Assembly (NCBI GenBank): GCA_016647705.1
Contig: CM028338.1
Span: 33,919,176 to 33,983,175 of the forward strand
Reading direction: 5' to 3'
DNA from: Eucommia ulmoides
Taxonomy: Eukaryota; Streptophyta; Magnoliopsida; Garryales; Eucommiaceae
Length of the DNA stretch: 64,000 bases
Below the pieces are notes generated by a model. The model was not told where the DNA came from, did not search any database, and worked only from the letters and a program-made list of their open reading frames with translations. Below, in pieces: positions 10,553-22,061 of this stretch; positions within the stretch are counted from its first letter, which is position 1; each line of letters opens with the position of its first letter. A program made the position numbers and the translations under genes.

Positions 10553-11382
10553 TAGGTTATAGGTTCTGTAGACATGCCAAGTTGTCTAGCCAATGGTGGA
10601 CCATGAGATAGGGTGTCGATAGATAGGTTCGGCACGCGAGTGAAAGTTATTGCATTGCAATAGATAGTACATTGGCATCGTGCATTGCTGGTTGTTTTGT
10701 TGGCCTTCCCTTAATATATAGTAAATTAGTAATAAATAAATAGGAGAGCCTGACCCCTAGTTAAAGTTGTTGCATTCTTTTCTTAGTCTCGTTTTCCATT
10801 AACAGGAATAATTATAAAGTTGGCAATTAGTGGTGCAATGAAATTATGATACTGCTAGTTGGTGGATTGGGTGGTGTTATTGGTAGTGATGATGGATGAA
10901 TTACGATTGTGGTAGTGCTAGCAGTTTTAAATGTTAAATTATAACTGATAAGTAATCATATTCGTATTACTTGACATTTGGATTCACTATCGGTAGCACT
11001 TAAAGTTTTAGTTGTTAAACCAATAGTGTGACATAGTACACTTGATTCATCCAATGCTAAGTTATTAATTGGATTACTAGACATCACCTTACTGATATTA
11101 TAGGACTGCACAACACATTGTGCTACTATTGGATATACATGGATTCTATCTTAGCGTACAACATCCAAGAGTATGCATAAAACTGTCTTCTAGGCAATAC
11201 TAAGGAAACCTTGTGACTTAATTGGAGAGGGAGTTCATATTATCGAAATAGGAAAAGATGATCGTTCTGCAGTATGAAATTAAATTCAATGTCTAGTCCC
11301 GATTTGCTCCGATTTGGTAAAAACAGAAGAGACAAGATGTAAACGATTTTAGAAAAGATTTAATTTAGAAATACGTTCTAAG
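10553..11382 (+). other. Degraded gag/leader region of the chromovirus, no gene readable
   Basis: This is where gag should be, but I see no capsid motif or zinc knuckle and no frame longer than a few dozen codons. Total pol-plus-gag space (about 4.2 kb without the copia LTR) is short for the clade, so gag may be largely deleted. Confidence 0.5.
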
Positions 11383-11661
11383 TTGATGGGTAGGCAGATC
11401 AAAAGTCATGCGAAATTAGTAAACACAGCGAAATTAATAGAGAATTATGTGCGGGAAGCGGCCGAGAACTGTGAGTCAGTGTTGATAGATAGCACGTATA
11501 AAGACAATCCGTTTCAGATTGATAATAGAAAATTATTAGTAGATCTACTACCCCTGAGTATTCACGATTTTGATGTGATACTGGGTATAAATTTACTATT
11601 CGGTTATTATGCCACAATGGATTGTCTTAAAAAAGGAAGTTACTTTTTAGGTATCAAGTGA
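11383..11661 (+). pseudogene. Chromovirus aspartic protease remnant
   Basis: The 93-codon frame ends with a motif block of the type DVILGxN.L..Y.AT.DC, typical of the C-terminal half of plant Ty3/gypsy protease. The catalytic D-S/T-G triad upstream cannot be found. A frameshift separates it from reverse transcriptase at 11802. Confidence 0.7.
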
Positions 11662-11801
11662 GCTAGAGTTTGTATTTTCGGGGGACATAATCATTACCTC
11701 AATCAGTTTGATTTCAGTCCTGGAGGCCAGGAAGTTATTAAAAGAAGGGATGTCAGGGATGCCTCGCGCATGTGGTTGATACCAGTTAGAATGGAGTTCA
11801 G

Positions 11802-12700
11802 GTGGAGGATATTTTGGTGGTCAGGGATTTTCCCGATGTGTTTTCAGAAGAATTACCAAGGTTGCCAGTGGATAGGAAAATGGAATTCATTATCAAATTA
11901 CTTATAAGAAATGCTCCTATATTAATTCCGCCCTATTGTATGGCGCCTATCGAGCTGAAGGAATTAAAAATTCAATTGCAAGATCTATTAGACCGTGGAT
12001 TTATCAGACCAAGCTTTTCTCCGTGTGGAGCCCCAGTGTTATTCGTAAAGAAGAAAGATGACACGCTAATGATGTGTATTGATTATAGGCAGTTGAATAA
12101 GGTGACGATTCGTAATAAATACCCGTTGCCTAGAATTGATGATCTGTTTGACCAACTGCAGAAGGCCAGGGTGTTTTCCAAAATAGATCTTTGATCAGGA
12201 TAACACTAGTTAAAAGTTAGAGACAGTGACGTGGCGAAAACGGCATTCCGTATGAGGTATGGGCATTATGAATTCTTAGTCATGCCATTCAGGTTGATGA
12301 ATGCCTCTGCTGCTTTTATGGATTTGATAAATCGGATCTTCCAACCTTATCTAGATTAGTTTATTATCGTGTTCATTGATGATATCTTGATCTATTCCTA
12401 AAATAAAGAAGAGTATGCAGAGTATCTCAAGATTGTGTTGCAGACTTTGCGAGAGAAGAAGTTGAATGCCAAATTCAATAAATGTGAAGTTTGGTTGGAT
12501 CGAGTTGTATTCTTGGGGCATGTTATCTAAGGAGATGGTATTCAAGTGGATCCAAAGAAAGTCGAAACCGTAGTTCAATGGGAAAGGCTAAAAAATATGA
12601 TCGAAGTTCGAAGTTTTTTAGGATTGGCGTGTTATTATCGTCGGTTTGTACAAGAATTTTCTATTATAGCTGCCCCGTAACCCGATTGACCCACAAAGAG
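11802..12700 (+). pseudogene. Chromovirus reverse transcriptase remnant
   Basis: The first part is open for 130 codons and covers the fingers with VKKKD and the ID-Y-R-LNK motif. It then has a stop near 12192 and continues with several in-frame stops. The catalytic F-I-D-D box is at about 12374-12388. The end blends into the connection region near 12640-12700. It cannot make a full enzyme. Confidence 0.85.
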
Positions 12701-12759
12701 TCCAAATTTTAGTGAACTGACAAATATGAGTAGAGTTTTCAAGAGCTGAAGAGTAGACT

Positions 12760-13160
12760 GATATCTGCGCCAATATTTTTCCTTCCGACCGAAGGCGGTG
12801 GCTTTGTAATCTACAGTGATACTTCATACCAAGGGTTAGGGTGTATACTGATGCAACATGGGCATGTGATTGCATATGCCTCCCGACAATTAAAGAATCA
12901 TGAGCGTAATTACCCAACGCATGATTTGGAATTTGCGGTGATTGTGTTTGCCTTGAAGATTTGGAGGCATTACCTGTATGGAGAGACCTGTGTGATATAC
13001 ACCGACCACCAGAGTTTGAAATATTTGTTTACTTAGAAGGAACTAAATTTGAGGGAGAGATGCTGGATAGAATTGATCAAGGACTATGATTGTATTATCC
13101 ATTACCATCCTGGAAAGGCCAATGTTGTAGTGGATGCACTGAGTCAAAAATCAGCAGGTT
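12760..13160 (+). pseudogene. Chromovirus RNase H remnant
   Basis: The frame includes Y-S-D-T-S near 12810, YASRQL near 12880, the THDLE block near 12920 and TDHQSL near 13000, all hallmarks of Ty3/gypsy RNase H, then HPGKANVV near 13110. One in-frame stop lies near 13035. It continues toward integrase. Confidence 0.82.
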
Positions 13161-13677
13161 CGGTTGCACACATTCAAGTTGTTCATACTGATCTGTATGC
13201 TGTGTTGAGATATTTGCGAATCCAGTTGGCGGTTGGTCAGACGACAGCGTTGCTTGCAACTTTAACTTTGAGACTGACATTGATCGACCGTATTATAGAA
13301 GCACAGAAGTCGGATACCTACTTGGAGAAGATCCCAAATGAAGTGAAAAATGGTCACAGAGTTGACTATCGTGTCAAGGATAACGATGAGGCTTTGATGG
13401 TTGGAAATAGACTGTGTGTGCCTGATGACATCAATCTGAAGAATGATATATTGGAGAAAACACACATCTCAGCATACGCAATGCACCCAGGCAATACCAA
13501 AATGTATCGGGATCTGTGAGAACACTATTGGTGGAATGGAATGAAACAGAAAATTACTAAATTTATTACCAGATGTCTCGTTTGTCAACAAGTCAAGATC
13601 GAGCACCAACGTCCAGGTGGATTATTGTAACTTCTACCTATTCCAGAGTAGAAATGGGAGCATATCACAATGAATTT

Positions 13678-15802
13678 CTGTTGATTCCAAGATTTTGATG
13701 AACAATTAAGTATTGATATTTTGGTGGAACTAATATTTGATTAAGTGTTTCAGTGATTTAAAATTCCAATAATGAAGATGTCAAAGTAAATGGATGCTAA
13801 ATGAAGATATCAAGATTATGATGAAACATTAAGAGTTTGAAGATATTAGGGAAAACAATCCAGGTAAATATAAACTCTTAATATCCCATCTAGGAACACA
13901 CACACGGTACAAAATAAATTTTATCTTTTATGTGTGTTTTGGTTTAGTATATTTATGTGCTCCAATGTGAATTAAAAAGAAATACTTTCGAATGACTAAA
14001 ATAGAATATAAGAGTATTAGTGGAGTTCATTTGAATATAAATGTAGATAAAGGGGCAAAATTGTAAAAGAAAGTAAGTTAAAAACGAGATTAGAGAAGAG
14101 ATTCAGGAGAGGCCAGTCGACTGAGGAGTCGACCGGAGAAAGTAGATGAACTCTCTGAATTTGTGAGTTGAGTTAGGAGTCGACCGAAGAAACTAGATGA
14201 ACTCTCTGAATCTGCGAGTTGAGTGAGCAGTTGACCGATGGAAGTTGGGCAAACTCTTTGAATCTACGAGTTGACTGAGAAGTCGACCGATGAAGTGCAT
14301 TGAATACTTCCAGTATCCTCCAGTTGACTGGGTAGTCGACTAAACGCACAGTTTCTGAATATTGGTTGATCCGATTTTAAATCCAAAAGTAGCCATTTTT
14401 TGTTAAGATTTGAGAGAGATTTTAGGGATATTCTTAACATTTGAGATATGGTTCATTTATATATTAAATCCTTTCAATATGGTTCATTAATTATTAAAGT
14501 TTCTCAATTTGGTACATAAAATGAATTCTATACTTATTTGTTTTAATTAAGAAATACTTTGGGGATTTAATTGAGAGTTTTAAAAGTTGTTATTAAGTGA
14601 AATTGAACCTAAATTAAGTCCTCATGTTATGAAGGGTCTATAGGATTATTTTATTGTCATGACACTTGTAAACTAGCCGTTAGGAGGCTGATTACATAAG
14701 CCCTTATATAGACCTGCGAATTTTCTAAGAGAGCTAATCATTCTATTCATTCTAAGAGATAAAATTAGTCTATATTTGAGAGAGTGTTTATAAGAGTGAT
14801 CATTAAACTATACTGTGAGCTGTTCTAAGAGAGTGATTCTGATAATCAACTGCGATCAAAGTGTGCTGATTCCGGAATTGAAGCTATATTGTTTTCATCA
14901 TTAATTCTGTGGATTCCAGGTGAGATCTTTCCGTATTGATCATTACTTGTTTATTATTATCTTTGGAAATTGATCTTAGAAATTATTTTTGATTCATTAA
15001 AGAAAATATTCTTTTGAACAATTTCTTAAATCTGATTACGTGCTCAAATTTACTACCCATATATTGTTAAAATCAGATTTCTACATCTCACATAATTATA
15101 TCACTAGTTGGAATATTAATTGAGTTTATATATATCTGGGGTGGTAGAAGCTCCGAATGAGATTTACTTATCAATTTTTGTATTGGTAAGTTGTGACGGG
15201 TTAAATATCATTGGGGATATTTAATCAAAGGTAGCAGAGTTTCAGTCTCTTCCTGTAAAAAGATTGAGGTAGTGATTCTTCCTGGATAAGAATTGCGTGT
15301 TTGTGAGTGATTTTGTAACGGTTCAATCCTTACCGGGTAAAAGGATATTTGGAGTATTTTGATGAGGTTTTGATTCTTGAGCCTAAGTGTTAAAAGGAAT
15401 TAGGCTATTTTTTAGCTTGTAAAAACTAGAGGTTATTCCTTAACCTTTGAAAATGAAATTGTAAAGGTTGATTTTGAGCCTGAAAAAGAATCAGTGTGCG
15501 GGTTTGGTTCCTACCTTTAAAGGAATCTTGGTTTTAGTGGGTGCGACCTCCGTGTAGCTTAGGGGACTGGATTAGCTAAGAGTAGCTTGGTGAACCAGTA
15601 TAAATCTCTGGTGTGCTACTTTCTTAATTTGTTTATTTTTATTGTTTGTGTGTGCACCTAGTTAATTGATTAATTTCGCCGTGTTATAAAGATAATAATT
15701 AATTTAGGTATAAAATTAATTATTTAATTTATTGATTTTTATTCTGATTAATTTTTAATTACCCAATTCACCCCACCTCTTGGGTATTCTACTGGGCCAA
15801 CA
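13678..15802 (+). mobile_element. Ty1/copia solo LTR, SIRE/Maximus-like (2.1 kb)
   Basis: Begins (C)TGTTGATTCCAAGA and ends GGGCCAACA, with AATTT on both sides (13673-13677, 15803-15807). Excising it with one AATTT restores the spacing of integrase motifs across the site. The end CAATTCACCCC(A)CCTCTTGG resembles SIRE-type LTR ends. No internal domain or second LTR is present, so it is a solo LTR left by recombination. Confidence 0.8.
14110..14345 (+). repeat. ~51-bp tandem repeat with GTCGAC palindromes
   Basis: GAGTCGACC-type words recur at 14126, 14177, 14228 and 14280, followed by GATGAACTCTCTGAAT-like spacers. Each unit has a GTCGAC core or a one-base variant. It lies within the copia solo LTR. 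Confidence 0.75.
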
Positions 15803-16408
15803 AATTTTGGGATTACCTCGCACTCAAAAGGAACATAATTCCATCTAGGTGATTGTTGATAGACTTACTAAATCTGCTTATTTTCTGGACATAAAGACAA
15901 CGTACTATCTGGATAAGTATGTCCAATTGTATATTGATGAGATTTTTAGACTACATGGTGCACCAGTTTCCATAGTGTCGGACAGAGATCCGAGATTTAA
16001 TTCGAAGTTCTGGCCGAGTCTCCAAGCTGCTTTGGGTACCAAGCTGAAATTCAGTACCGCTTTTCATCCTCAGACTGATGGTCAATCAGAACGTATGATT
16101 CAAACGTTGGAGGATATGTTGAGGACTTGTGTTTTAGAATTTCCTGGTAGTTGGGATGATCATTTGACGTTGATGGAATTTGCCTACAATAACAACTATC
16201 ATTCAATAATCGAGATGGCACCGTATGAAGCGTTGTATGGCAAAAAATGTAGGACTCTAGTCCAACAGACTGAACTGAAGTGGGAGAAAGAAAATTACTG
16301 ATACCGGATATAGCCCAAGTGATGGCTGACAAAGTAAATGTGATTCAGAAAAAATTGAAGATTGCTCAGAGTCGGCAAAAGAGTTATGCTAGCTAGCGTA
16401 GGCGAAAG

Positions 16409-16850
16409 TTGAAATTTGAAGTGGGTGATCATGTGTTTTTATGTATATCCCCGTGGAAGGGTATAATGAGATTCGAGAAGAAAGAAAAGTTAAGTCCGAG
16501 GTATATCGGGCCATACGAAATCTTAGAACGGGTTGACACGACAACTTATCGACTTGCCTTACCGCCAAAATTGTCTGGATTACACGACGTTTTTCCCATG
16601 TTGATGCTTAGGAAACATGTGCCAACTCTTTCGCATGTGTTAACTTCTCAACCAATCAAATTGGAAAAGAATTTGACATACGTTGAGGAGCCGGTCCAGA
16701 TCTTGAGTCGTAAAGATCAGGTGTTTTGGACGAAAACGATTTCATTAGTGAAAGTGTTATGGCGCAGTCATTTGGTGGAGGAGGCAACGTGAGAACGAGA
16801 AGATGAGATGAGAGATAAATATCCGCACTTATTCGGTTACGGTAACTAAA
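16409..16850 (+). pseudogene. Integrase C-terminus and chromodomain of the chromovirus
   Basis: The 127-codon frame starts in the GDHVFL..SP region of the integrase C-terminus, passes KLSPRYIGPYEI, and ends in a chromodomain-like block with VLWRSHLVEEAT. A stop falls at the expected Trp of the chromodomain (16790-16792), after which ERED continues. The chromodomain supports the chromovirus assignment. Confidence 0.82.
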
Positions 16851-16872
16851 ATTTTAGGATGAATTTTTTTTT

Positions 16873-16885
16873 AGGAGAGAAGGGT
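16873..16885 (+). promoter_or_regulatory. Polypurine tract of the chromovirus
   Basis: AGGAGAGAAGGGT directly precedes the TGTAAGACCC start of the 3' LTR, as expected for plus-strand priming. Confidence 0.8.
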
Positions 16886-19573
16886 TGTAAGACCCTAATT
16901 TTCACACGTGCATAAACATTAGCTGCATTTTAGAATATTTAGAAAATAATGGGGTAGATTGTGTTAAATAATATTTATTTTAAAAATTTTAGGGGTTAAT
17001 TCGCAATTTTAAAAATATTAATTTAGATTTGGGCTTAAATAATAACCTAAAGGAAAATTAAGGGGGGATTTATGTAATTTAAGAATAAATAAATAATAAT
17101 AATCAATAATGGATAGATGATCTTAGTCCACTACTTGTGCCTATATATATATATATACATCCATACGCATACATGAGAGAGGAGCCTCAAAAGAAAAAAC
17201 AAAACCAGAGCACGAGAGAGTGGGTCGGCAGGTGTCCATCCGGTTGGTGGTGTGGTGCAGTCCAGGGGTGTGTTTTAGTGACGGTGTTGTTCATCCGGTG
17301 ATCGTCCCCGTTCATTTAGTGAGTATGTGTTCCTCCGTTTATTTCGGCGCTTGTGTGTGTATTTTGTGTGTTGTCCAGTGGGTGTTCTGTTTTGCCGATG
17401 GGGTTTGCGTTGTGTATGCATGTGACGTTCAGCTGGTGTGGGGGGGTCGTCTGACGAGTGTGTTTGTGTGTTCTCTGTGTGTGTGTGTGTGACGTCGACG
17501 ATTGTGTATGTGTGTGTCGGTCGTTGGACGGTTGTGTGTTTGTGTGTGTGTCACTTGGTCGTCGCTCCAGTAGTGTGTAATCGTCGCTGCTCATTCGGTG
17601 GGTTGTCGTGTTCTGTTCGTCGTGTGCGTGTGCGTGTGCGTGTGCGTGTGTGTGTGTTGCTGCTTACCGGTGGTGTATGTGATTGGACGTGGGGTGGGCT
17701 TTGCGTGTGTGAGCTGTGTAGGCATCGAAGTATGTGGAACGCCGGCGGTGTATTGTCGTTCGACTGTGAGTATATGTCACTGGTGGTTTGAGTGAGTGTG
17801 TGTGGGTTGTGTCGGCCAAACCCAGCAGAACAGAAACAAGAAAGAGAGAGTCGGCTAAACTAGGAGTAGAAACCCAGAACAGAAAAAAAGGGTTATCGCC
17901 ACGGCGGTGAGATCCATTGCTGCGGCAGTGAGATCCATTGACCAAAATAGAAAACAGAAGAAGAAGAAGAAAACAAAAAAACAAAAAAAAAAAAAAAAAA
18001 AAAAATTCAAAAATCAACCTCTCGGCTGGCAAAAAATTCGAAACAGGTAAAATTTCAATCGGTTATTATTTTCAAAAAATTAAATTATTAGCATTAAAAT
18101 TTCCGTAATCGTGATAATAATTTTTGTAACCGTTAATCTGAATAATTTTGTATAGTAAATATTTAACGTAGTGAAACGAACGAAATAATAATTTTGCATA
18201 ATTAAATTTGGGAAAATTATGCATTTTAGGGCCACGCATTACATGTTAGGTTACTTTAAATAAAATATTAATTTAAGCTCTATCGCTATTAGGTTCATAG
18301 ACGCTAGCGTCCTGGTAGATTTTGGAAAGTGATATTTTTGCAGTGCGGAAATCGAGGTGAGTATACTGTCTTCTATGTAATTTTATAAATTTTGTTTTCG
18401 TATAAGTATTGGAAAAAAAAAAGTGTATATTAAAATTGGACGATTTTATGACTTATGTGGATCAAGTAGATTTTAAATGTAAAAGGTGATTTTTGTCTGA
18501 CTATGCCATAGTTTTGATCCTGTCAGGAAGGTATGTCCTGCGGGATGGTTTTGACCTGTTAGGCGGGCACGTCCTATAGGAGGTTGATTATTGTTATTGA
18601 CCTATCAGGAGTGTTCGTCCTACAGGTGGTTGATTATTATGACTTGTCAAGAGGGCATGTCTTACAGGTGGTTGATGATATTATGACCTGTCAGGAGGAT
18701 TAGTCCTGCAGGTGGTTGATTATTATGACTTGTCAGGGGGATTAGTCTTGCAGGTGATTTTTAATATTATGACCTGTCAGAAGAATTAGTCCTGCAGGTG
18801 GTTGATTATTATAACATGTCAGGAAGGTTAGTCATGCAGGTGGTTGATTGAGCCGTTAGGAGTGCAAATCCTGTAGGTGGTACCTCTACCATTGGGGATA
18901 ATAAATGGCCTTGATATTGTTAGTCACTTTAGTTCGCACAGTTGCACAGGTTATGGTACCGTCGTAACTCTCGATCGTGAGGTAAAAATGATCCTATGGC
19001 TAGTAGGAGATGATGTATGGGGTATTTTATTATATGTTCGAATGTTTGGAATGGTTGATTTAAAATGATTGGATTGGGTATTTTAAATATATTAGTTTAT
19101 TTCATTGGTGACAGAGAAACTGGATTTCCGTATGGTATATGGTTATGTTATATTATATTATATTTTTGAAACGTGGTGTTTAATACTTATACTTGATTCA
19201 TAAAATATTTTTATTATGAAAACAGTACACCGATAAAATATTTGGTTTCAGGTATCGCAGCTAGGAGTGGGTCCACTACTGACACTAGGTAGAGTCCGGA
19301 GGTAGTGTCATTTTGGAGGTGAGCCGGTCGGATGGGAACTGTGGAAAGTTCAGGTTGTTTTGTGATTTTGGTTATGGATATTTGGGACAAGTATGCTTCC
19401 AAATTTTGAAATAGCTATATATATATATATATATTTTTGTAAAAATAAAATAAAATTACAGTAGCGTATGTATGTATATATGTAGGTATGGATATTAGTT
19501 AATTGGTCAGGTTGCGTCATGTTGACGTTACGCTCGGCCTCGGGCGGTGGGGGCCCAGGGTGGGGATGTGACA
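16886..19573 (+). repeat. 3' LTR of the chromovirus (2688 bp)
   Basis: Direct repeat of 8057-10535 with the same layout. It carries about 110 bp extra near 19335-19485, including a (TA)n run at 19413-19432, inserted just before the GC-rich end. A G-to-A rich set of differences is visible at the start, consistent with ageing of methylated DNA. Confidence 0.92.
18530..18880 (+). repeat. ~46-bp minisatellite in the chromovirus 3' LTR
   Basis: Counterpart of 9660-9990 with a similar number of GACCTGTCAGGAGG...TCCTGCAGG units. Confidence 0.8.
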
Positions 19574-19578
19574 AAATG

Positions 19579-20230
19579 TCTCTCATCTTCTACATATAAA
19601 TCCTCCCTTGGCTTTGCCTTCTTTCCTAGAGGAACGGGCAGGATCTTCGTAGCCCCACCATGGAGGTGACTCCATGCCTGGAGGACGAGGCCAAAATGTG
19701 GGAAGAGGTTGTTCCGGGAGATAGTCCCATCTAGGGGATTAAAACAACGATGACGGAGAAGAAAATCCAGGACGCCCAAAGCAAATATTCTATCCCAGTA
19801 GGGGTGGAGACTCGTCTCCCTAGTCCTGAGGATAGGGCTTGCGCCCCTCTTGAGGGTTTCATCATGGTATATACGTAGCATTTACGTGGAGGTCTACGAT
19901 TTCCAATCCATCCTTAGATTCAGACCTTATGCACGGAGTACAAGCTGTGTCCATCACAGCTTGCTTCGAATTGCATCTGGGCCTTTGTGGTTTCGTTTAT
20001 CATTTTCAAGGCCGAAGGGATGAAGCCGTCCTTGGATTTGTTTAAGTCTTTTTTTTTTTTTTTCCAAATCCATGTCCTCTGAGAAGAGGTGGTGTTACGT
20101 TGCTTCTCGAAAGCAATTTCTCTCTGGTCTTGAGAAATCAGTAAAGAACTAGAAGCCCCAATATTTCTTTTTAGGAGGAACAAGATGGGAGTTCAGTCCT
20201 AATGACGAATGAGTTAACCCCGTTCCTCGG
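19579..20230 (+). pseudogene. Antisense gene of Tat A: Transposase_28-like domain (degenerate)
   Basis: On the strand opposite gag-pol, one frame from about 19750 to 20040 gives a YSIPVGVETRLPSPEDRA block, then GGLRFPIHP and PSQLASNCIWAFVV; near 20160-20200 a FFLGG..WEFSPN block follows. These are the conserved parts of the plant family called putative gypsy-type transposon (Transposase_28), known from antisense frames of Tat-lineage elements. Stops at about 19876 and 19915 break it. The upstream part lies at 7901-8056, now split off by the chromovirus. Its molecular role is not known. Confidence 0.72.
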
Positions 20231-20559
20231 AAATGGGGTGTTGTAGGTAAGAATGTATTTATTTGTGAGTGATTCACCGATTTGCACATTTTTTTTAAAA
20301 AACTATTTTGACTGTTTCTTCATTTTCTTTTATTCTATTTTTTGGAATAGTCCCAGAAAAGGCGAGTGGAAAGAGGCTCCGACCAAGTGCGTTGATCAAA
20401 CAGTAAAGAAGAGTTGTGTGGGAGACAGAGTATAAAAACGTCAACGAGCTACTAGATTCGACATTATATTATCGCTACTTCTACAGCACTCCGGGTATAC
20501 CAGTACCAGATATCGAAAAGAACACCAAGAACGGTAAGGTTCCCCATTCTCGAAAATTG

Positions 20560-21480
20560 TCGATTGTTTGAATATTTTATCACTTTCTTTGCTCTCCACT
20601 TAACCATTGTTTTTTGCTTTCGTGGCATAGATGGACAAGATAGCGCTAAAAAGGCTGTTAAGGAAGAGGGCGAAAAAGACCGTGGTCGAGAAGAGGCAAC
20701 TATCTCGTCTTTAGGCAAAGGTTACCCAGGTGGGAACCGCCAAGGAGAACGAAGAGACTAACAAATGAGTTTTGCTGGAGAGGCCCCTGTGGGGGCGGAG
20801 GACGTACTGAGAAGAATAACCAGAGAAGCAACGGCAATAGGCTGAAGCTACCGCCGGGAAAGAAACATTGCTGCAACCTGAACTGGCCCCTATACCCTCT
20901 TCCAGGAAGGGCAGTGCCAGAGCAAGTTAGGAGAGAGGAAAGAGGAAAGCTGGGCAGTCAGTAGCTGAATGAGGGAAGAAGACACAGACTAAGGGGGCTT
21001 CTGGAGCCCCCTAGCTAAGCAAAGTCCTCACTTCTGAACCATCTCCGGTCCCGGATACAAGCCTCCTCGTCGAGCAAGAAGCCCTTGAGCACCCAGAGAT
21101 GTTGTCTGCCTATATCAGCCATATCATTCTCCCCACAAACCAGGAACGAATAAATGTCGATACAAATGCCCAGACCCTTGCCAAGCTGCAGAGAGACGCA
21201 ATGTTGGTAAGACTGATACTGAGAGTTATCTAGATTTTTTACTGTAATTTGTTCTTTGGGCAACGATATGACCCGTTTTACTTTTTTATGTCATGCAGGT
21301 GTTATCCAGGATTTTCTCCTTGTCTGGACGCCTCACTGCTACCTTCAAGAGAGAGTAGAAACTCAAAGAAGAACGTAAAATCCTCAAAGAAGAACATAGA
21401 CAGCATGTGGACCAAAGCGGTGGCATGAGATGAGCAAAATAATGATGGACAATAAGAAAAACACCAAGGCAGAGGCAAAA
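20560..21480 (+). pseudogene. Antisense gene of Tat A: degenerate middle region
   Basis: Plus-strand frames rich in Lys, Glu and Arg (for example 20630-20760) and splice-like junctions link the N-terminal domain to the coiled-coil part after 21480. No frame is continuous. I could not set exon boundaries. Confidence 0.4.
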
Positions 21481-22061
21481 AAGGTAACTGGGGAGAAGAC
21501 GAACTGATCGAGGAGAAGGCAGAGCTGGAATCCCGTTATAGCAGGCTTGAGTCCGACCTCGCCACCATCAAGGAGAAAATGGAGGAAATATGGAAAGAGC
21601 ATGATGCTGCCATCGCCAGAGCCAAGAAGGATGCTATAACTGAGTGGAAGGAGTCTTTAGACTATATTCAGGTGAAAACACTCATGTCTGTTGAGATGGT
21701 GGAAAGTGGACACAGGTACATGATCTGCAATTTGCGTCGCCAACATTCAGACTTCTCGGTGGACGATATTGGTATGGATTATTCTGATATTAAAGAAGGT
21801 GCCAGCCCCGAGATAGGAAATATTGAAGTTGGAGAAGGATGCAGAGATGTCGTGATGGCAAAAGTTAGTGCCGAGATGGGGGATACTGGAGTTGACCAAG
21901 GAAACGTTAAAACCGAGATGGGGGCAGTAAACACTGGCCTGAACGAAACGAATACTATACCAGGGAAAATTGAGGCTGGGCAGGATGAACTCCCCATTGG
22001 TGAAGGAAAAACTGATCCATCCCCTATTGGCCAGGAACAAACTTCAGTCCCCACCCCTTAG
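21480..22061 (+). CDS. Antisense gene of Tat A: C-terminal coiled-coil/acidic segment
   Basis: An open frame of 160 codons runs from an ATG at 21579 to a stop at 22059-22061; sequence just upstream (from about 21480) also reads as Glu/Lys/Leu heptad-like protein. The start of the open part is helical (KEHDAAIARAKK), then an acidic tail has loosely repeated G-(D/N)-x-(G/E) segments and a Pro-rich end. In relatives this is the C-terminal half of the Transposase_28-type antisense protein. Whether it is expressed is unknown; the upstream part is broken. Confidence 0.5.
   Translation, partial: KGNWGEDELIEEKAELESRYSRLESDLATIKEKMEEIWKEHDAAIARAKKDAITEWKESLDYIQVKTLMSVEMVESGHRYMICNLRRQHSDFSVDDIGMDYSDIKEGASPEIGNIEVGEGCRDVVMAKVSAEMGDTGVDQGNVKTEMGAVNTGLNETNTIPGKIEAGQDELPIGEGKTDPSPIGQEQTSVPTP

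Larger units (their letters stand above)
13265..16301 (+). pseudogene. Chromovirus integrase remnant, split by a copia solo LTR
   Basis: The N-terminal part (13265-13677) has the H-x-H and C-x-x-C zinc region, with a stop near 13517 and CLVCQ near 13577. The solo LTR at 13678-15802 interrupts it just before the catalytic core. Reading resumes at 15808, has a Trp-to-stop change near 15846, then is open 15849-16301 with SDRDPRF (second catalytic Asp) and the GQSER block (catalytic Glu). Confidence 0.87.
8057..19573 (+). mobile_element. Chromovirus (Tekay/Del-like Ty3/gypsy) nested in Tat A
   Basis: LTRs 8057-10535 and 16886-19573 start TGTAAGACCC and end GACA. The 5-bp target duplication AAATG at 8052-8056 and 19574-19578 is perfect. 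It has a Met-type primer-binding site, protease, reverse transcriptase, RNase H, integrase and a C-terminal chromodomain in plus-strand order, which with LTRs near 2.5 kb suggests the Tekay/Del clade. No clear gag is readable between 10553 and 11382. Every domain carries stops or frameshifts, and integrase is split by a copia solo LTR, so the copy is dead. It separates the promoter-like region and the body of the Tat A antisense gene. Confidence 0.93.
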
